The notes below the pieces were generated by a model. It did no database searches and had not been told where the DNA came from. It saw only the letters and a list, made by a program, of their open reading frames with translations. Of a stretch of DNA of 64,000 nt, positions 37,168-47,574 are shown piece after piece; position 1 is the stretch's first letter; each line of letters starts with the position of its first letter. This DNA comes from Burkholderiaceae bacterium 16. Its GTDB lineage: Bacteria; Pseudomonadota; Gammaproteobacteria; Burkholderiales; Burkholderiaceae. The position numbers and the translations under genes were made by a program. The stretch lies in contig JYOD01000057.1 of NCBI GenBank assembly GCA_000955785.1, positions 4,191 through 68,190 of the forward strand, read 5' to 3'.

Positions 37168-38145
37168 ATGAACTACGTCTTCTATGCTTTCGCCATCTTG
37201 GTTTTCGCTGCGGTCGTCCTCAGCATCGAAGGCATCTATCTGTGGTGGAACAACTACCACGGGCCCGCCGCCAAGCGGATCGAGGCGCGGATACGCTCAC
37301 TGTCTGCGGGCGGGCAGCTGCGGCCGGAACAGCTCTCGATCCTCAAGGAGCGCATGCTCAGCAATTCCCCGCTGTTCCAGCGCTGGCTGATGAAACTGCC
37401 ACGCATTGGCGCGCTGGACCGCTGGCTCGAGCAATCCGGTACAACCTGGTCGGTTGGACAATTGTTCGGGTACTGCGGCTTTGCCGCCCTATGCACGCTC
37501 TCCCTGGGCCCGTTTGTCCCGCTGCCGTTCACGTTGGTGATGTTGATCGCATTGCTCGCCGCGCTGCTGCCACTCTGGCGGGTGGCATCGCTGCGCAGCA
37601 CGCGCTTGAAGCGACTGGAGTCGCAGTTGCCGGATGCGGTCGACATGCTAAGCCGCGCGCTGCGAGCCGGACACTCCTTCTCCGGTGCGATCGGCACGGT
37701 GGGACATGAGCTGAAAGAGCCGATGGGGCCGGAATTCCGCACGACGTTCGACGAAATCAACTACGGCGTCGGCCTTGATGAAGCATTGACCAATCTGGCC
37801 ATGCGCGTTCCCATCGGCGACCTTCGTTACTTTGTGATCGCGGTGCTGATCCAGCGCGAGAGCGGCGGCAACCTTGCGGAAATCCTCGACACCATCAGCT
37901 CGCTGGTGCGCGAGCGTCTCAAGCTGTTCGACAAGATCCGAGTGTTGTCGGCTGAGGGCCGCCTTTCGGCATGGATCCTGGGACTGCTGCCATTCGGCAC
38001 CGCCGCCCTGATCCTTGTCGTGAATCCGGGCTTTATGGAGGTGCTTTGGACAGACCCGATCGGCCTGAAGATGATCGGTACGGCGCTTACTTCGATGGTC
38101 CTCGGCGTGATCTGGATGCGCAAGATCATCCGGATCCGGGTCTGA
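37168..38145 (+). CDS. tadB: TadB, inner-membrane platform protein
   Basis: This 325-residue protein has an N-terminal helix, two central helices (about 95-140) and the type II secretion F domain (about 155-280: LPDAVDMLSRALRAGHSFSGAI, then RESGGNLAEILD). A C-terminal pair of helices follows. GGGGAGCGG precedes the ATG, which lies 154 bases after cpaF. With TadC it forms the membrane platform on which CpaF acts. Confidence 0.94.
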   Translation: MNYVFYAFAILVFAAVVLSIEGIYLWWNNYHGPAAKRIEARIRSLSAGGQLRPEQLSILKERMLSNSPLFQRWLMKLPRIGALDRWLEQSGTTWSVGQLFGYCGFAALCTLSLGPFVPLPFTLVMLIALLAALLPLWRVASLRSTRLKRLESQLPDAVDMLSRALRAGHSFSGAIGTVGHELKEPMGPEFRTTFDEINYGVGLDEALTNLAMRVPIGDLRYFVIAVLIQRESGGNLAEILDTISSLVRERLKLFDKIRVLSAEGRLSAWILGLLPFGTAALILVVNPGFMEVLWTDPIGLKMIGTALTSMVLGVIWMRKIIRIRV

Positions 38146-38197
38146 GGGCGAACCGCGCAACACACAAGAGCGGCAATTCTTACTGGGGGAAATGATC

Positions 38198-39157
38198 ATG
38201 CAAGGCATCAATCACGGGGAGCTCCTGCTGCTGGCCCTTATCTTCGTGGCGGCATTCGGCGCGGCGCTGGGCCTGCTATTGCTGTTTTCGCCTAGCCGGG
38301 CGCATGGCCGTGTCGGCCAGATCGCCGGCGCGGCAGGCACGGCGCCAGGCGCCGGGGAGCCTAACGCCTGGGTGGAGAAGCTGGAGCAATGGGCAAAGCC
38401 GGTCTCGCGCCTCTCTCTGCCGAAGGAAGGCTGGGAAAATTCGCAACTGCGCGTGCGCTTCATGAATGCGGGCTGGCGTGCTGCCTCCGCTGGCACGGTG
38501 TACTTCGCCGCCAAGACCGTGCTGGCGATCGTCCTGCCCCTGCTGGCGCTGAGCCTGCTTGGCAGCACCCAGTTGATCAAGGGACAATATGAGATGGTGG
38601 CAACGCTGGCGGTTGTGTGCGCAATCGGCTATTACCTGCCCAACGCGTTCCTGGCGCGAAAGGCCGAAATTCGCAAGCGGACAGTGTTCGAGGAGTTTCC
38701 CGACGCGATCGATCTTCTGACGGTCTGCGTCGAAGCCGGGCTCGGCCTCGATGCAGCGCTGATGCGCGTGGCTGACGAACTCCAGCTGCGCTGCCCGGTG
38801 ATGGCAGACGAGCTCCAGCTCATGTTGCTCGAACTGCGGTCCGGCTTTGCCAAAGACAAGGCCCTGGCCAATCTCGCACTGCGGACCGGCGTCGAAGATG
38901 TCGACAAATTTGCGTCCATGTTGATCCAGGCGGACCGCTATGGCACCAGCCTCGGCGAATCGCTGCGGGTACTGTCGGATACGTTACGCACCAAGCGCCG
39001 CATGCGCGCAGAGGAACAGGCGGCGAAGATCGCGCTGAAGCTCCTGTTTCCGCTGATCTTCCTGATCTTTCCGACGCTGTTGCTGGTTCTGCTTGGACCA
39101 GCATTCATCCAGATCTACCGCGTGCTGCTGCCAACCATGGCGGGCCAGGGAGGCTGA
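38198..39157 (+). CDS. tadC: TadC, inner-membrane platform protein
   Basis: This 319-residue T2SF-domain protein is paralogous to TadB (FPDAIDLLTVCVEAGLGLDAAL, then ADRYGTSLGESLRVLSD). Membrane helices lie near the N-terminus, at about 105-145 and at the C-terminus. The second of two nearby ATGs was chosen because GGGGGA is seven bases upstream of it. It is the last plus-strand tad gene and is followed by a clear terminator. Confidence 0.94.
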   Translation: MQGINHGELLLLALIFVAAFGAALGLLLLFSPSRAHGRVGQIAGAAGTAPGAGEPNAWVEKLEQWAKPVSRLSLPKEGWENSQLRVRFMNAGWRAASAGTVYFAAKTVLAIVLPLLALSLLGSTQLIKGQYEMVATLAVVCAIGYYLPNAFLARKAEIRKRTVFEEFPDAIDLLTVCVEAGLGLDAALMRVADELQLRCPVMADELQLMLLELRSGFAKDKALANLALRTGVEDVDKFASMLIQADRYGTSLGESLRVLSDTLRTKRRMRAEEQAAKIALKLLFPLIFLIFPTLLLVLLGPAFIQIYRVLLPTMAGQGG

Positions 39158-39235
39158 GGTGCGCAGCGCGATGCCACCCGTGGGATAACCAGACCCCCGG
39201 GATGTCGCCCGGCTCCGGCCGGAGCACAGCCCGTT

Positions 39236-39260
39236 ACCCGGCCGCGTCCCGGGTTTTTTT
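39236..39260 (+). terminator. rho-independent terminator of the flp/tad operon
   Basis: ACCCGG and CCGGGT form a 6-bp stem around a seven-base loop, directly followed by seven T. It lies 79 bases after the tadC stop codon. Confidence 0.8.
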
Positions 39261-39448
39261 CGTGCATGCCAGGATCGCGGCGGAAGGAGGCGCGATGGTG
39301 TGAGGTTGCAGTCGAGGTCTCGATTGGTGGCACAGCTTCATGCGCGAGGCGGAAGGCAAGAAATAAAATCCCGCGCACTGCCAGGCGGCATGATCCGAAG
39401 CTGCGTCGCCGATGTTGCTACAGACAAATTGCATGGGGGAGTCAAGCA

Positions 39449-39868
39449 ATGGGCACGAAAGCCACAAGTAGCAAAATAGAAGCTGCGATTACCCGTATCC
39501 TAGAGGGCAAGCCGGTGCGCATCCCGGCAGATCGGGAACTCAGCATTGCCGCGGTTGCGGAAGAAGCGGCACTATCCAATTCCACCATTCACAATCGTTA
39601 CCCGGAACTTGCGGAGCGGATCCGCGCACTGGTCAAATGCGGTCTGGAAGGCCAGAGAAAGGAGCAAGAACAGCTTGCCTATCTACAACGGCGCCTGACA
39701 CAGGCACAGCAGGTGCTAAGACGACGCGACGATGAGATCCGCCGCCTCAAGACCGTGAGGCTCGTCCTGGCCCGGGAACTCGATGCGTTGCGTGAAGAGC
39801 TGGCGCATGCGTCCCGCAAGGACAGCGATCCGGCACCGGTCGCGCAGGCTGGCGAGCACAGCGGCTGA
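39449..39868 (+). CDS. small HTH protein with C-terminal coiled coil
   Basis: This 139-residue protein begins MGTKATSSKIE. Residues about 25-60 look like a helix-turn-helix (IAAVAEEAALSNSTIHNRYP, TetR-N-like). Residues about 72-120 are a charged heptad-rich helix (coiled coil). The upstream GGGGGA and an ATG eight bases later set the start. It does not match a family I can name with certainty. Small HTH-plus-coiled-coil proteins are often accessory proteins of integrases or plasmid partition, but no such partner is near. It stands alone between the Tad operon terminator and the metallophosphoesterase. Confidence 0.65.
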   Translation: MGTKATSSKIEAAITRILEGKPVRIPADRELSIAAVAEEAALSNSTIHNRYPELAERIRALVKCGLEGQRKEQEQLAYLQRRLTQAQQVLRRRDDEIRRLKTVRLVLARELDALREELAHASRKDSDPAPVAQAGEHSG

Positions 39869-40123
39869 CGGCACTGGCAAAGCGCCACGGCTGCAAACCT
39901 GGCATCTTGGCAAGGTGCCCCCGGCTCTGGCCTGCGGCATCAGCGGGCACGGCCAGTGCCTGCCTTGCCGCCCGGCCCTCCCGGTTGCGACTGGGCAGCC
40001 GTGTTGCCTGAGTGCGCTCAGGCAGCGCCGCCTGGCGCCCTGGCTCTTGACCGGACGCTGGCTTTTCTGAAGAATCGCTAGGCATCTGCTCGCGGCAACC
40101 ATGTCCGGCGGCCTGGAGTTCCC

Positions 40124-40912
40124 ATGAGAATCCGTATCCTCAGCGATCTGCATCTCGAACATGACCTGCCCGACGTCATTCCGGCCTGCCCGGCCGATCT
40201 GGTGGTGCTGGCGGGCGACATCGCCAATGGCCGCGCCGGCATAGACTGGGCTGCGCGCACGTTCAGCGATCCGGTGGTTTATGTGCCCGGCAATCACGAA
40301 TACTACGAAAGCGCCTTCGAGCAGGTCGATACGGAGATGGCCCAGGCCGCAAGCGAAGCGCCGCATGTTCGCTTGCTGAACGGCGCCACCGCAGATTTTG
40401 GCAGCCCCGGGGGCGAACGCGTACGCGTGATCGGCATCACCTGGTGGACCGATTACACGCTGTTTGGCATCGACCGACGCGACGATTCGATGCTTGCCTG
40501 CGCCGGCGCCATGCTGGATCATCGTCTGATCGAGATCACCGGTACTGACGGCCGGCGGCGCCACTTCACCCCGGCCGACGCCCTGGAGCGTCATCAGGCT
40601 GCCAGTGCCTGGCTGGGCGCGCGGCTGGCCGAGCCCTTTGCGGGAAAGACAGTGGTCGTCACCCACCACGCTCCCGATCTCGGCAGCCTGGACCCCCGCT
40701 TCTCACATGACCTGGTTTCAGGCGGCTTCATTTCGCGACGCCCGGACCTGGTGGCGCAAGCCGATCTGTGGATCCACGGCCATACCCATACCGGCTTCGA
40801 TTACTGCCTGGACAACGCGCGCGTGGTTTGTAACCCTCGCGGCTACGTGCGGCGCAAGACCTGCGCCCCTGAGAATCCTGCATTCGACTGGTGCTTCACC
40901 GTCGAGATCTGA
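40124..40912 (+). CDS. metallophosphoesterase (calcineurin-like)
   Basis: This 262-residue enzyme has the complete dimetal phosphoesterase set in order: DLHLEHD, GDIANG, GNHEYY, THHAPD and GHTHTG. There is no signal peptide, so it is cytosolic. The natural substrate is unknown; the family includes phosphodiesterases and phosphatases. It lies between the two halves of the Tad locus and converges with the tadE gene. Confidence 0.88.
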   Translation: MRIRILSDLHLEHDLPDVIPACPADLVVLAGDIANGRAGIDWAARTFSDPVVYVPGNHEYYESAFEQVDTEMAQAASEAPHVRLLNGATADFGSPGGERVRVIGITWWTDYTLFGIDRRDDSMLACAGAMLDHRLIEITGTDGRRRHFTPADALERHQAASAWLGARLAEPFAGKTVVVTHHAPDLGSLDPRFSHDLVSGGFISRRPDLVAQADLWIHGHTHTGFDYCLDNARVVCNPRGYVRRKTCAPENPAFDWCFTVEI

Positions 40913-41004
40913 GCCCCTCGACCTGTCACAATCTGCCCAGCGTGCCGCAAGCAGTCCGCGAGCGAGGACGCTGTGCCGCCGATCAGCACTCCCAAGGCAA
41001 CGGA

Positions 41005-41454
41005 CTAGGCACCGCAAACGCTGCTGCTTCCCGCGTCCTGCCCCATGATTTCCCGCGGAAGGTAGGTCGAGAAGCCAGGCACCGCCAGGTTCGTGAAGCC
41101 AATCCAGGCTACCGGTGATATTGGTGAAATCGTCAGGCCGTTAACGCTGACTGCCACACCGGTACAGTTGCTGCTGTCACAGGTTGTACTGACGGTCCCG
41201 CCAGGTCCATACCAGTTCACCGACACGTTCGAGGCAGTAAGGCCCGGCATGATCGCCTGCATCTTGCTCAGCACCGACGACGAGCCAGCATTGCAGACCA
41301 CTGCCTGCCTGGCGCCCCAGCGTGTTGCCTCGGCAACGGCGTTCCAGTTGTAGAGCACGCGTCCGAATTCCAGTATCCCCAATATCACGGTGAAGAAGAG
41401 TGCCGCGCAAATGGCAAATTCCACCGCTGTCGTGCCGCTTTGTCGCCTATTCAT
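41005..41454 (-). CDS. tadE: TadE-like pseudopilin
   Basis: This 149-residue protein begins with the Tad pseudopilin motif GTTAVEFAICAALFFTVILG, a prepilin-peptidase-like site with the conserved Glu at +5 and a hydrophobic helix. A periplasmic domain with several cysteines (CNAG, CDSSNC) follows. Its start overlaps the previous gene by eight bases, which indicates translational coupling. It belongs to a three-gene minus-strand group with TadF- and TadG-like genes and is probably cut by the CpaA peptidase encoded 12 kb away. Confidence 0.88.
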   Translation of the reverse strand: MNRRQSGTTAVEFAICAALFFTVILGILEFGRVLYNWNAVAEATRWGARQAVVCNAGSSSVLSKMQAIMPGLTASNVSVNWYGPGGTVSTTCDSSNCTGVAVSVNGLTISPISPVAWIGFTNLAVPGFSTYLPREIMGQDAGSSSVCGA

Positions 41455-41938
41455 AGGACTGCCTCATAGTCACGGAGATATTCCCGAAGGAGATCGAGGC
41501 AATGGATGACTTGCCACCGGTATAGAAGCGGGTAAAGCCCAGCAGATCCAGGATGGGCGAGAACGTATAGCCAGTGATCGAGACTGTCACCGTGTTGATC
41601 GCCGGATTGCTGCCCTGGAATTTATTGGAGGTACACGCCGACATGGAAGCGTCGCAGATGGAAACCATGCTGGGTGTCAGGCCAGACACCAGGGGCGTTG
41701 GTGATCCGCTGATCGTAGGCTTGCCGTACACGGCGAGGTTCGTCGCCGTGGTCCGTGCCGACGCGTTACCCGCGGCTTGCGTACTCAGATAGCGCGCCGC
41801 ATCGCGCGTGCTCTTGGCCAGGGTGTTGTAAGTGTAGATTGCGCGGCCGAACTCGGTGATCGCAAACGTGATCGCCAGCAGCAACGAGAGCGTGATGGCG
41901 AGTTCGACCAGCGCCACGCCTTTTTGTCGGGTCTTCAT
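41447..41938 (-). CDS. TadE/TadF-like pseudopilin
   Basis: This 163-residue protein has the Tad-type N-terminus KGVALVELAITLSLLLAITF with the conserved Glu, then the alpha-helical spine ITEFGRAIYTYNTLAKSTRDAAR found in TadE-family proteins. The rest is a periplasmic domain with one cysteine pair. It starts nine bases after the TadG-like gene and overlaps the next tadE-like gene. Confidence 0.86.
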   Translation of the reverse strand: MKTRQKGVALVELAITLSLLLAITFAITEFGRAIYTYNTLAKSTRDAARYLSTQAAGNASARTTATNLAVYGKPTISGSPTPLVSGLTPSMVSICDASMSACTSNKFQGSNPAINTVTVSITGYTFSPILDLLGFTRFYTGGKSSIASISFGNISVTMRQSYE

Positions 41939-41947
41939 TATCCGCTC

Positions 41948-43195
41948 CTACTGGACAAGAACAGGAATCAAGGGTCCCGCGCTCCCCCCCGCCAGTCCAT
42001 TGCTTGTGCAGGGACTGTTCAGGTTGCCCGCGTTACCCAGATATTCAAACTGGACCGAATCGGTCGGCCCGCTGATTGGCTGCAGCATCAGCATGCAGGA
42101 AAAATCCTGGATTGTGGAAGCGGCGGAGATCACGGGCACCAATACGAGGCGGCGGCTCATTCCATGCGTCTGGAGCTCACCGCCCGACCCATTCGTGGCC
42201 AGCGTCTTGTAGCCCCCTTTCATATTCAGTCCAGTGATATTGTCTCCCGCATTGACCTGGGTGCCCGTATCCGCATAGTTGGCATATGCCAGCCGCTTCG
42301 CTTTGAAATTGGCGGCAGTGGGATCCGAGCCTGCCGCTTTCGTGCCACTGAATGCGTTCTGCGGAACGGCATTTTTCCAGTTTGCCGAGGTATAAGCGTA
42401 GCCGGTAAAGTCCGGGGGCATGGCGCTCATATCCCCGTTGTTCTTGTAGATGCCAAAGCGCGCATTCCATTGATCGTCAACGGCTACTTTTGCTCCTGGG
42501 GTGCCAACCTTATCGTTGAGACTGGAGCCGCAGTAACCCACACTCATCTCCGTCTTGGTCTCGTTGGCGTTCGTCGAGCCGTCGAGGTTGTACCATCCCA
42601 TCTCTCCCGGGCTTGCGGTCTTGTTGCCGTCGTACAGCACAGTCACCCATTCGCCAACCTGGAAGCCGTAATCCGGCGCTGTGCCTCCAGCCTTGGGCCG
42701 CAAACCAACGGGGATCGGGCACGAGCTTTGCGCATGGGAACGCGTCGCCACGGCCACTGCGGCTACCGCATTGCTGGAAGCGCCACCAATCAGTTGGATA
42801 AGATAGGCCACGATGCCGCTTGTCGTGTGGCTGCATTTGGCATAGCGGGCATTGGCTGCTGGCGAGAATCCGGCGCTGAAGGCGCCAGTCAGCGTGTCAC
42901 TAAAGGCGATTTCCGACGACGCGATGGATGCGGATGCTTTTTGGTATCTCACGCGGTTGGCGTTTCCCGCAGTGATCCCCGCACTGGCGGCTCGCGCCAG
43001 CGCATCGGACGCGCCGTCCAACTCCTCTGCCGCAGCGAGTGCACAACTGTCTAGAGCCGACTGCAACTCGGTTTTCGCCACGAACAGCCCGCCAAGGTCG
43101 ATAACCAGTCCAGCCATGCCAAGCAGAACTGCAAGGGTCAGGCCGACCATGGGGAGAATGACGCCGCGTACTTTCTGTTTTCTGGATTTGGACAT
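41948..43195 (-). CDS. tadG: TadG-like Flp pilus-associated protein
   Basis: This 415-residue protein has an N-terminal Tad-type membrane segment (RGVILPMVGLTLAVLLGMAG) and the usual following pattern VIDLGGLFVAKTELQSALDS. A large periplasmic or surface domain follows; it lacks a recognisable von Willebrand motif. The ATG at 43195 gives the standard N-terminus, but its ribosome site is weak and a GTG 15 codons upstream is possible. It is first of the minus-strand trio. TadG proteins are thought to anchor or cap the Flp pilus. Confidence 0.85.
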   Translation of the reverse strand: MSKSRKQKVRGVILPMVGLTLAVLLGMAGLVIDLGGLFVAKTELQSALDSCALAAAEELDGASDALARAASAGITAGNANRVRYQKASASIASSEIAFSDTLTGAFSAGFSPAANARYAKCSHTTSGIVAYLIQLIGGASSNAVAAVAVATRSHAQSSCPIPVGLRPKAGGTAPDYGFQVGEWVTVLYDGNKTASPGEMGWYNLDGSTNANETKTEMSVGYCGSSLNDKVGTPGAKVAVDDQWNARFGIYKNNGDMSAMPPDFTGYAYTSANWKNAVPQNAFSGTKAAGSDPTAANFKAKRLAYANYADTGTQVNAGDNITGLNMKGGYKTLATNGSGGELQTHGMSRRLVLVPVISAASTIQDFSCMLMLQPISGPTDSVQFEYLGNAGNLNSPCTSNGLAGGSAGPLIPVLVQ

Positions 43196-43537
43196 AGGAC
43201 ATCGACCACTGGTTGAAATCACATGACAGTCGACTCTCACGCATCAGAGAATCAGGCAAAACGGCCACAATCCGGACCAGCTTCCCTGTGGACTACAGTC
43301 GCCTGGCTTGCTACCCTTGCCGGCAAGGAGCCCCACGCGGGCACCACGCTCTCGCGCGCTGCCGGCTGGTTTCTTACTTGCATTTTTAGTCTTGCCGGCG
43401 CCAAACAGAAATCCCCCGGAGGGATGATTCGTCACTGAAACATCGAGGGATCCCAGCTGGCTACCGCGATGTGGAAATCAGTCCAGGGCATGCGCCGGGC
43501 ATATCTGAATATTCGGGCACGAGGCGCCGCCACAAGC
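43196..43537. other. intergenic region between tadG and the groEL terminator
   Basis: About 340 bases with no supported gene. It should carry the promoter of the minus-strand tad genes. No clear promoter motif was identified. Confidence 0.4.
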
Positions 43538-43573
43538 AAAAACCCCCGCCGGCTCACGCCAGCGGGGGTTTTT
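43538..43573. terminator. bidirectional rho-independent terminator after groEL
   Basis: AAAAACCCCCGC (43538-43549) and GCGGGGGTTTTT (43562-43573) form a perfect 12-bp stem around a 12-base loop, with A and T runs at the two ends. It can therefore terminate in both directions. It lies 54 bases past the groEL stop. Confidence 0.92.
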
Positions 43574-43627
43574 GTTACTACGGGTAATGCGGGTAAAGCA
43601 GGCTGCCAGGTTGGCAGGCCGGCAGAT

Positions 43628-45271
<1,644 letters not shown>

Positions 45272-45311
45272 GTTCTGAATCTCCTAAATCTGTACGAATG
45301 GGGTGCGTGGA

Positions 45312-45602
45312 TTACTTGTTCACCACAGCCATGATGTCTTCTTCGCGCATGACCAGCAGTTCCTGGCCATCCACCTTCACGGCCTGGCCGGCATACTTGC
45401 CGAACAGCACGCGGTCACCCACCTTGACGTCGAGAGCGATCGAAGCGCCCTTGTCATCCTTCTTGCCGGGGCCCACGGCCAGCACTTCACCTTGATCAGG
45501 CTTTTCGGCAGCATTGTCGGGAATCACGATGCCGGAAGCGGTCTTGGTTTCATTGTCCAGACGCTTGACGATCACGCGGTCGTGCAAAGGACGCAGATTC
45601 AT
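45312..45602 (-). CDS. groS: co-chaperonin GroES
   Basis: This 96-residue Hsp10 begins MNLRPLHDRVIVKRLD. It has the mobile loop (NETKTASGIVIPDNAAEKPD, shown in full family form) and the end EEDIMAVVNK. It caps the GroEL ring. AAGGAG precedes the ATG. It is first gene of groESL. Confidence 0.99.
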   Translation of the reverse strand: MNLRPLHDRVIVKRLDNETKTASGIVIPDNAAEKPDQGEVLAVGPGKKDDKGASIALDVKVGDRVLFGKYAGQAVKVDGQELLVMREEDIMAVVNK

Positions 45603-45694
45603 ACGGACTCCTTGGTACAAAAAGTGATTTAAGGTTCACAAAATTGGCCGCCAGCACTAACGGCCAGCAGAATTGGTGCGCCGGACGAGGCCTG

Positions 45695-45721
45695 TTAGCA
45701 CTCATGCCCGACGAGTGCTAA
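45695..45721. promoter_or_regulatory. CIRCE operator (HrcA binding site)
   Basis: TTAGCACTC-N9-GAGTGCTAA is a perfect copy of the consensus inverted repeat bound by the heat-shock repressor HrcA. It lies about 93 bases upstream of the groES start codon and its upstream end overlaps the -10 region. Confidence 0.97.
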
Positions 45722-45749
45722 TTATAGGGACGGGGGTTTACGTTTTCAA
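45721..45749 (-). promoter_or_regulatory. groESL promoter, sigma-70 type with sigma-32-like features
   Basis: On the minus strand TTGAAA, 17 bases, then TATAAT gives a near-perfect sigma-70 promoter. The same stretch reads CTTGAAA and CCCTATAA, close to the heat-shock sigma-32 pattern. The -10 box abuts the CIRCE operator, so HrcA would block polymerase. Confidence 0.85.
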
Positions 45750-46147
45750 GTCAGCGACTTGATACGTGTTTACCCTTCCTCCGGCTGTCGAGATTCACTC
45801 AACCTTGAACTTTGTCCGCTTGACTTCGAACTCCCGCAAGCCACGGGCGCGGCCAAATTTTCAGGATTCCCTATGAAATACATGGACTTATACGAAAGGA
45901 AGCACAGTCCTGCCTGTTGATCGGCAACTGATGTTCGCCCACGTATAGAACAAGACTCCCACACTAGAACGGGCGGAAGAAAAGAGTGATTCAGGCTCCA
46001 TAATGCAGGGCACTCGACGCCGGCATCCGCGCAATCGGATTTCACTGCGCGAGATCGCCAGACACCGCGATCGCAAGAAGATCTGGCAACACGGCTCGGC
46101 TGGTTGCTGAACGCAGCCCAGCTTTTTGTGGCGAAACCCAGTTCGCT
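45750..46147. other. intergenic region between groESL and the cyclase gene
   Basis: About 400 bases. No gene was supported. A stretch at 45868-45905 resembles the sequence just upstream of the sigma-54 promoter at 21030-21080, including a shared CATGGACTTATACG. Confidence 0.4.
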
Positions 46148-47509
46148 CTACGAGTTGGCCCCTTCGGACAGCACAACCAGATCGACCGGCGGCACCACGC
46201 CGCCGATCGCGCGACCACACCGCACCGGTTTTTGCCCCTTGTAGCCCTGCTCCAGAGCCCGTTCGTACATGCTGCGCGTGGTCAATCCCCGCGTGCCCTC
46301 GGCTTTGTTTTGCTTCTCCAGCTTGGCGGCAAGATTCACCGCATCTCCAATCACCGTATATTCGAGCCGCGTGCCGTGGCCGATGATGCCAAACAAAACC
46401 TGGCCGCTGGCCGTACCTGCCCCGACATCCGGCGCGATCTGCCCCCGGGCTTGCCGGCGTGCGCGCCACTCGCCCACCGCCGCCATGATGGCGTCAATCG
46501 CGCGCAGCGCGTTGGCGGCGTAATGCTCGTCCTGGCTGACGGCGCCGAAGCTCGCCAGGATCCCGTCGCCCATGAATTTGTCTATGCTGCCGTGGTGCGC
46601 CTTGACGATCGGCACCAGCAAGCCCTGGTACTCGCCGAGCAGCCTGATCAGTTCGGCCGGGGTCAGCATGGAAGATGCTCGGGTAAAGCCTCGCATATCC
46701 AGGAACAGGATGGCCGCCTCGCGCAGTTCGCCGTGACCGGCCATCACAGCCGACTCCGAATCCGTGATGCGATGCGCGACGGAGTCATCGAAGAACAGCG
46801 ACAGGTCCGCAACGGCTTGCTGCCCTCTCAGCGATTTCACGACAAAGCTGCGGGCGCGTGCCAGCGCAAGGGCCAGTACCGCCGTGACCATCGTGATCGA
46901 GAGCAGCCTGTCAAACTCGCCGCCGTAGTGGATCTGGCTTGAACGCAGGGACGTCACATAGTCCCAGGTAACGGGGTTGCCGGTTGCATGCGCCAGCGCG
47001 TAGTGCAGCAGTAGCAGCCAGCCCAATGCAGCCGTCAACCCGGACAGCGCCACCCAGGCAGGCTCGAAACGCAAGGCACGCAGGGCAATCAGGATGAAGA
47101 TGTACGCAAACTCCGTGCTCTTCAAAAAGATCTGGGGAGGCTGCTCATACTGGAGATGGTAGGCCCAGATGACGAAGATCAGCACCGCCATTTCCGCAAC
47201 GATGGTAAGCCCCACCATCCAGCGGGCGAGTTGCCCGGTCACGGCAAGATAGAGTCGGGCCAGCGCCAGCACCACGAACGACGTCAAGCCAAGGGGCACT
47301 GCCCGGATTGGCGCATCCGGCGAGAATCCCGCTGGCGTACCAACGTAAAGAAAGGCAAGCAGCGCCGCGATCAGGAGCTGGACGGATGTCACAAGCAGCT
47401 CGCTGTGATATTGCTCGCGCTCCAGTTCCAGCCGCACTCGCGGCGGAAACTGCATGCCTTTGCGGCCCGTACCAAGCCACGCCGCCATCCGTTGCCCATA
47501 CGTAGCCAT
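46148..47509 (-). CDS. class III adenylate/guanylate cyclase, membrane-bound
   Basis: This 453-residue protein has about six membrane helices in the N-terminal half (about 35-215) and a C-terminal class III cyclase domain. The domain carries the first metal motif FLDMRGFTRASSML, the second metal segment KFMGDGILASFG, and GTRLEYTVIGDAVNLAAKLE with the transition-state Asn and neighbouring residues. TGAGGAG precedes the ATG. It should make cAMP or cGMP. Substrate choice cannot be fixed by eye. It is the last gene of the nine-gene run that starts at bufA1. Confidence 0.85.
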   Translation of the reverse strand: MATYGQRMAAWLGTGRKGMQFPPRVRLELEREQYHSELLVTSVQLLIAALLAFLYVGTPAGFSPDAPIRAVPLGLTSFVVLALARLYLAVTGQLARWMVGLTIVAEMAVLIFVIWAYHLQYEQPPQIFLKSTEFAYIFILIALRALRFEPAWVALSGLTAALGWLLLLHYALAHATGNPVTWDYVTSLRSSQIHYGGEFDRLLSITMVTAVLALALARARSFVVKSLRGQQAVADLSLFFDDSVAHRITDSESAVMAGHGELREAAILFLDMRGFTRASSMLTPAELIRLLGEYQGLLVPIVKAHHGSIDKFMGDGILASFGAVSQDEHYAANALRAIDAIMAAVGEWRARRQARGQIAPDVGAGTASGQVLFGIIGHGTRLEYTVIGDAVNLAAKLEKQNKAEGTRGLTTRSMYERALEQGYKGQKPVRCGRAIGGVVPPVDLVVLSEGANS

Positions 47510-47574
47510 CGCGCTCCTCACGCGTGCGGCAAGTGGGCGCCGGGCCGCCACTGAGCGCTGCGCCTGGGCGCGCG

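Noticed and set aside
41777..43054. A 425-codon plus-strand frame opposite tadG
   Set aside because: No family pattern, and tadG has the Tad N-terminal motif and operon context.
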